A stretch of 6,041 nt of DNA from an uncultured Thiotrichaceae bacterium. GTDB lineage: Bacteria; Pseudomonadota; Gammaproteobacteria; Thiotrichales; Thiotrichaceae. The translations under genes were made by a program, and so were the position numbers. The stretch covers positions 1 through 6,041 of the forward strand of contig CALHAO010000387.1 of the NCBI GenBank assembly GCA_937931765.1, in the 5' to 3' direction. The notes under the pieces were generated by a model. It saw nothing but the letters and a program-made list of their open reading frames with translations. It was not told where the DNA came from and did not search any database. Each line of letters opens with the position of its first letter. Position 1 is the stretch's first letter. This document shows positions 4,724-6,041 of the stretch, piece after piece.

Positions 4724-5422
4724 ATGAACCCCATACTTATCGTTGAAGACGAACCCAAAATTGCTGAACTGCTGGAAAAATACCTGCAAAACTCCGGCTA
4801 TGAAACACATTGGATTAATGACGGCCTGGCTGTCAGTGACTGGATGGCTAATAACCAACCCGCTATGGTACTGCTTGACCTGATGTTACCGGGCAAAGAC
4901 GGTCTGGAAATTTGCAAAGAAATACGCCAGCACTCTAATATTCCCGTGATTATGTTAACCGCGCGGGTTGAAGAAATAGATCGCCTATTGGGTCTTGAGC
5001 TGGGTGCTGATGACTATATCTGTAAACCCTTCAGCCCCAGAGAAGTCACCGCACGGGTAAAAGCAGTACTGCGTCGGACACAACCATCACCTCAGGCTGA
5101 TACCAGCCAACAGACCTCATCACCAGAAGAAAGTAGTCGGCAGTTAAACCTGAATCGTGATCACCTGACCATCAGCCTGAAAGGTCAGAATATAAACCTC
5201 ACGCGGGTTGAATTTGAATTATTGGAAGTACTGCACTCACACCCTGGCAGAATATACAGCCGCCAGCAACTCATGGAGCATGTCTATCCCGACAACCGTA
5301 TTGTCAGTGACCGAACCATCGATAGTCACATTAAAAAGCTACGCAAAAAAATCAATGAACTTGATCCGGAGCAGGAACTGATCCACTCCGTTTATTCGGT
5401 GGGCTATAAGTTTGAAGGTTGA
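4724..5422 (+). CDS. baeR: BaeR-like OmpR-family response regulator
   Basis: This is a cytoplasmic transcription factor activated by phosphoryl transfer from the upstream kinase. It has 232 residues from the ATG at 4724, or 234 from 4718; the numbering here uses the longer form. The receiver domain has the acidic pair E10-D11 (ILIVEDEPK), phospho-acceptor D54 (LLDLMLPGKDG), T81 and K103 (DDYICKPFSPREV). EEIDRLLGLELGADDYICKP is nearly the same as what I recall of BaeR. A Ser/Gln-rich linker (about 121-140) precedes the winged-helix effector domain (141-232), with LTRVEFELLEVL, the recognition-helix region SDRTIDSHIKKLRKKI and the closing SVYSVGYKF wing. All key residues are present. It shares an operon with the kinase, and the likely target is the Spy-like gene 140 bases downstream. 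In Enterobacteria BaeR activates spy and drug-efflux genes; here that is inferred. Confidence 0.92.
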   Translation: MNPILIVEDEPKIAELLEKYLQNSGYETHWINDGLAVSDWMANNQPAMVLLDLMLPGKDGLEICKEIRQHSNIPVIMLTARVEEIDRLLGLELGADDYICKPFSPREVTARVKAVLRRTQPSPQADTSQQTSSPEESSRQLNLNRDHLTISLKGQNINLTRVEFELLEVLHSHPGRIYSRQQLMEHVYPDNRIVSDRTIDSHIKKLRKKINELDPEQELIHSVYSVGYKFEG

Positions 5423-5562
5423 AGACCTGCTCCGAAAGGATAGCCTAATTTCAGCTTTCACAATCTTTGCACATTTTCGGCATAGTTAATGCGCATTCTC
5501 CCAATAGACTTAACACCATCGAAAGACAATAAGACAACATCACTTTTTTAGGAGCAATACAA
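5423..5562. promoter_or_regulatory. Upstream region of the spy-like gene with a possible regulator site
   Basis: This 140-base gap contains the 10-bp palindrome AATGCGCATT (5488-5497) and an imperfect direct repeat, GCACATTTTC (5469-5478) and GCGCATTCTC (5491-5500), 8 of 10 identical at a 22-bp interval. OmpR-family regulators often bind direct repeats about one or two turns apart, so a BaeR site is plausible. No good sigma-70 -35/-10 pair was found, consistent with an activator-dependent promoter. AGGAG at 5550-5554 is the Shine-Dalgarno. No hairpin terminator follows the regulator gene, so some read-through is possible. Confidence 0.4.
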
Positions 5563-6041
5563 ATGAAAAAAACATTACTGGCTACAGCACTGATCGGCAT
5601 CCTGGGCACAACACTGGCTTTCGCAGCAACAGACAATGCAGCGGTTGACGCACGTGTTGAGCAGATGAAAAGTGAATTCAGCCTCAACGATCAGCAAGCT
5701 AAACGTATAAGCTCTATTCTGACACGTGCAGCTACACCGGAAGCTGATAAAGCCGCTAAAAAAGCAGCACGCATGGAAAAGCGTATGGAACGTCGCTTGA
5801 GCCACATGAAGGAAGAGCTGGGTTTGTCTGATGAGCAGGTAGCTCAGATGAAAACCGCCATGACTCAACAGCATGCAAATATGCAGGCGTTAAGAGAACA
5901 AGGTAAGGCAAATATGGCTGCGATTCTGACCCCGGAACAGGCGACTAAAATGGAAGCCATGAAGGGCGAACGCAAAGGACGCGGCGGACATCGTGGTGGG
6001 CGGGGCATGCATAAAGGCGGCAAACATGGTGGTCATCACGG
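5563..6041 (+). CDS. Spy/CpxP-like periplasmic chaperone (3' end outside the window)
   Basis: The window holds 159 full codons and no stop. Residues 1-21 are a Sec signal peptide: a KK start, a hydrophobic core (LLATALIGILGTTLA) and an AFA cleavage motif before A22. The mature part is helical, rich in Met, Ala, Lys and Gln, and carries LTxxQ-type motifs: a degenerate one (LNDQQ, 41-45), LSDEQ (88-92) and LTPEQ (122-126). This pattern defines the Spy/CpxP family of periplasmic chaperones and stress sensors. From about residue 135 the chain becomes Gly/Arg/Lys/His-rich (GRGGHRGGRG, then HKGGKHGGHH), a tail that could bind metal or nucleic acid-like polyanions. The start is supported by AGGAG with 8-base spacing. 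Its place after the BaeSR-like pair suggests it is a target of that system. Spy proper, CpxP or a metal-responsive relative cannot be separated here. Confidence 0.8.
   Translation, partial: MKKTLLATALIGILGTTLAFAATDNAAVDARVEQMKSEFSLNDQQAKRISSILTRAATPEADKAAKKAARMEKRMERRLSHMKEELGLSDEQVAQMKTAMTQQHANMQALREQGKANMAAILTPEQATKMEAMKGERKGRGGHRGGRGMHKGGKHGGHH

Noticed and set aside
4616..4858. Reverse ORF across the kinase/regulator junction
   Set aside because: It is antisense to the conserved end of the kinase and the start of the receiver domain.
5496..5513. Match to the E. coli BaeR box around ATTCTCCCAAT
   Set aside because: Only the TTCTCC core agrees with the consensus I recall, and the flanks do not fit.
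5451..5874. Two reverse ORFs over the spy-like gene
   Set aside because: They are antisense to a gene with a signal peptide, Shine-Dalgarno and family motifs. Their Cys/Ser-rich content arises from reversed Ala/Gln codons.
1..6041. tRNA, rRNA, CRISPR array, insertion sequence or integrase
   Set aside because: I saw no cloverleaf, repeat-spacer array, transposase motif or terminal inverted repeats.

Overview
This window looks like chromosomal DNA from a gammaproteobacterium of moderate GC content. That placement is an inference: the sensor kinase and response regulator closely resemble the enterobacterial BaeS/BaeR pair, they sit next to a Spy-like periplasmic gene, and the Shine-Dalgarno signals are of the normal proteobacterial type. 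The genus cannot be fixed from the sequence.

Left half (1-2443), an accessory defence/addiction block. The window opens inside the last 33 codons of a BrnT-type toxin gene, which overlaps the complete brnA antitoxin gene by 17 bases. After 50 bases comes an HNH endonuclease of 225 residues. It converges on, and overlaps by 4 bases, a reverse-strand DNA (cytosine-5) methyltransferase with all the main catalytic motifs. Divergent from the methyltransferase is an 85-residue helix-turn-helix protein resembling phage CI repressors. The 83-base divergent spacer holds two 19-bp inverted repeats whose centres are 21 bp apart, overlapping a perfect TATAAT. The three genes read best as a Type II restriction-modification system with its own controller. 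The endonuclease also carries a cysteine-rich knuckle and a ribbon-helix-helix-like tail.

Middle (2426-3287). A reverse-strand gene for a conserved-looking protein of unknown function overlaps the end of the controller gene by 18 bases. Its start is moved to the ATG at 2944 on Shine-Dalgarno evidence. The 343-base gap that follows has no confident gene, but it has overlapping palindromes, a 10-bp inverted repeat, a doubtful 25-codon ORF and a weak candidate promoter for the next operon.

Right half (3288-6041), core envelope-stress genes: a BaeS-like sensor histidine kinase, its BaeR-like response regulator 20 bases downstream, and after a 140-base gap a Spy/CpxP-like periplasmic protein cut by the window end. 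In known systems of this type the kinase senses envelope damage, the regulator is phosphorylated and activates genes including spy, and Spy acts as a periplasmic chaperone. The adjacency here suggests the same circuit.

No wholly new system is evident. The most original elements are the controller's paired operators, the endonuclease with a putative DNA-binding tail, and the possibility that the toxin-antitoxin promoter also drives the endonuclease.
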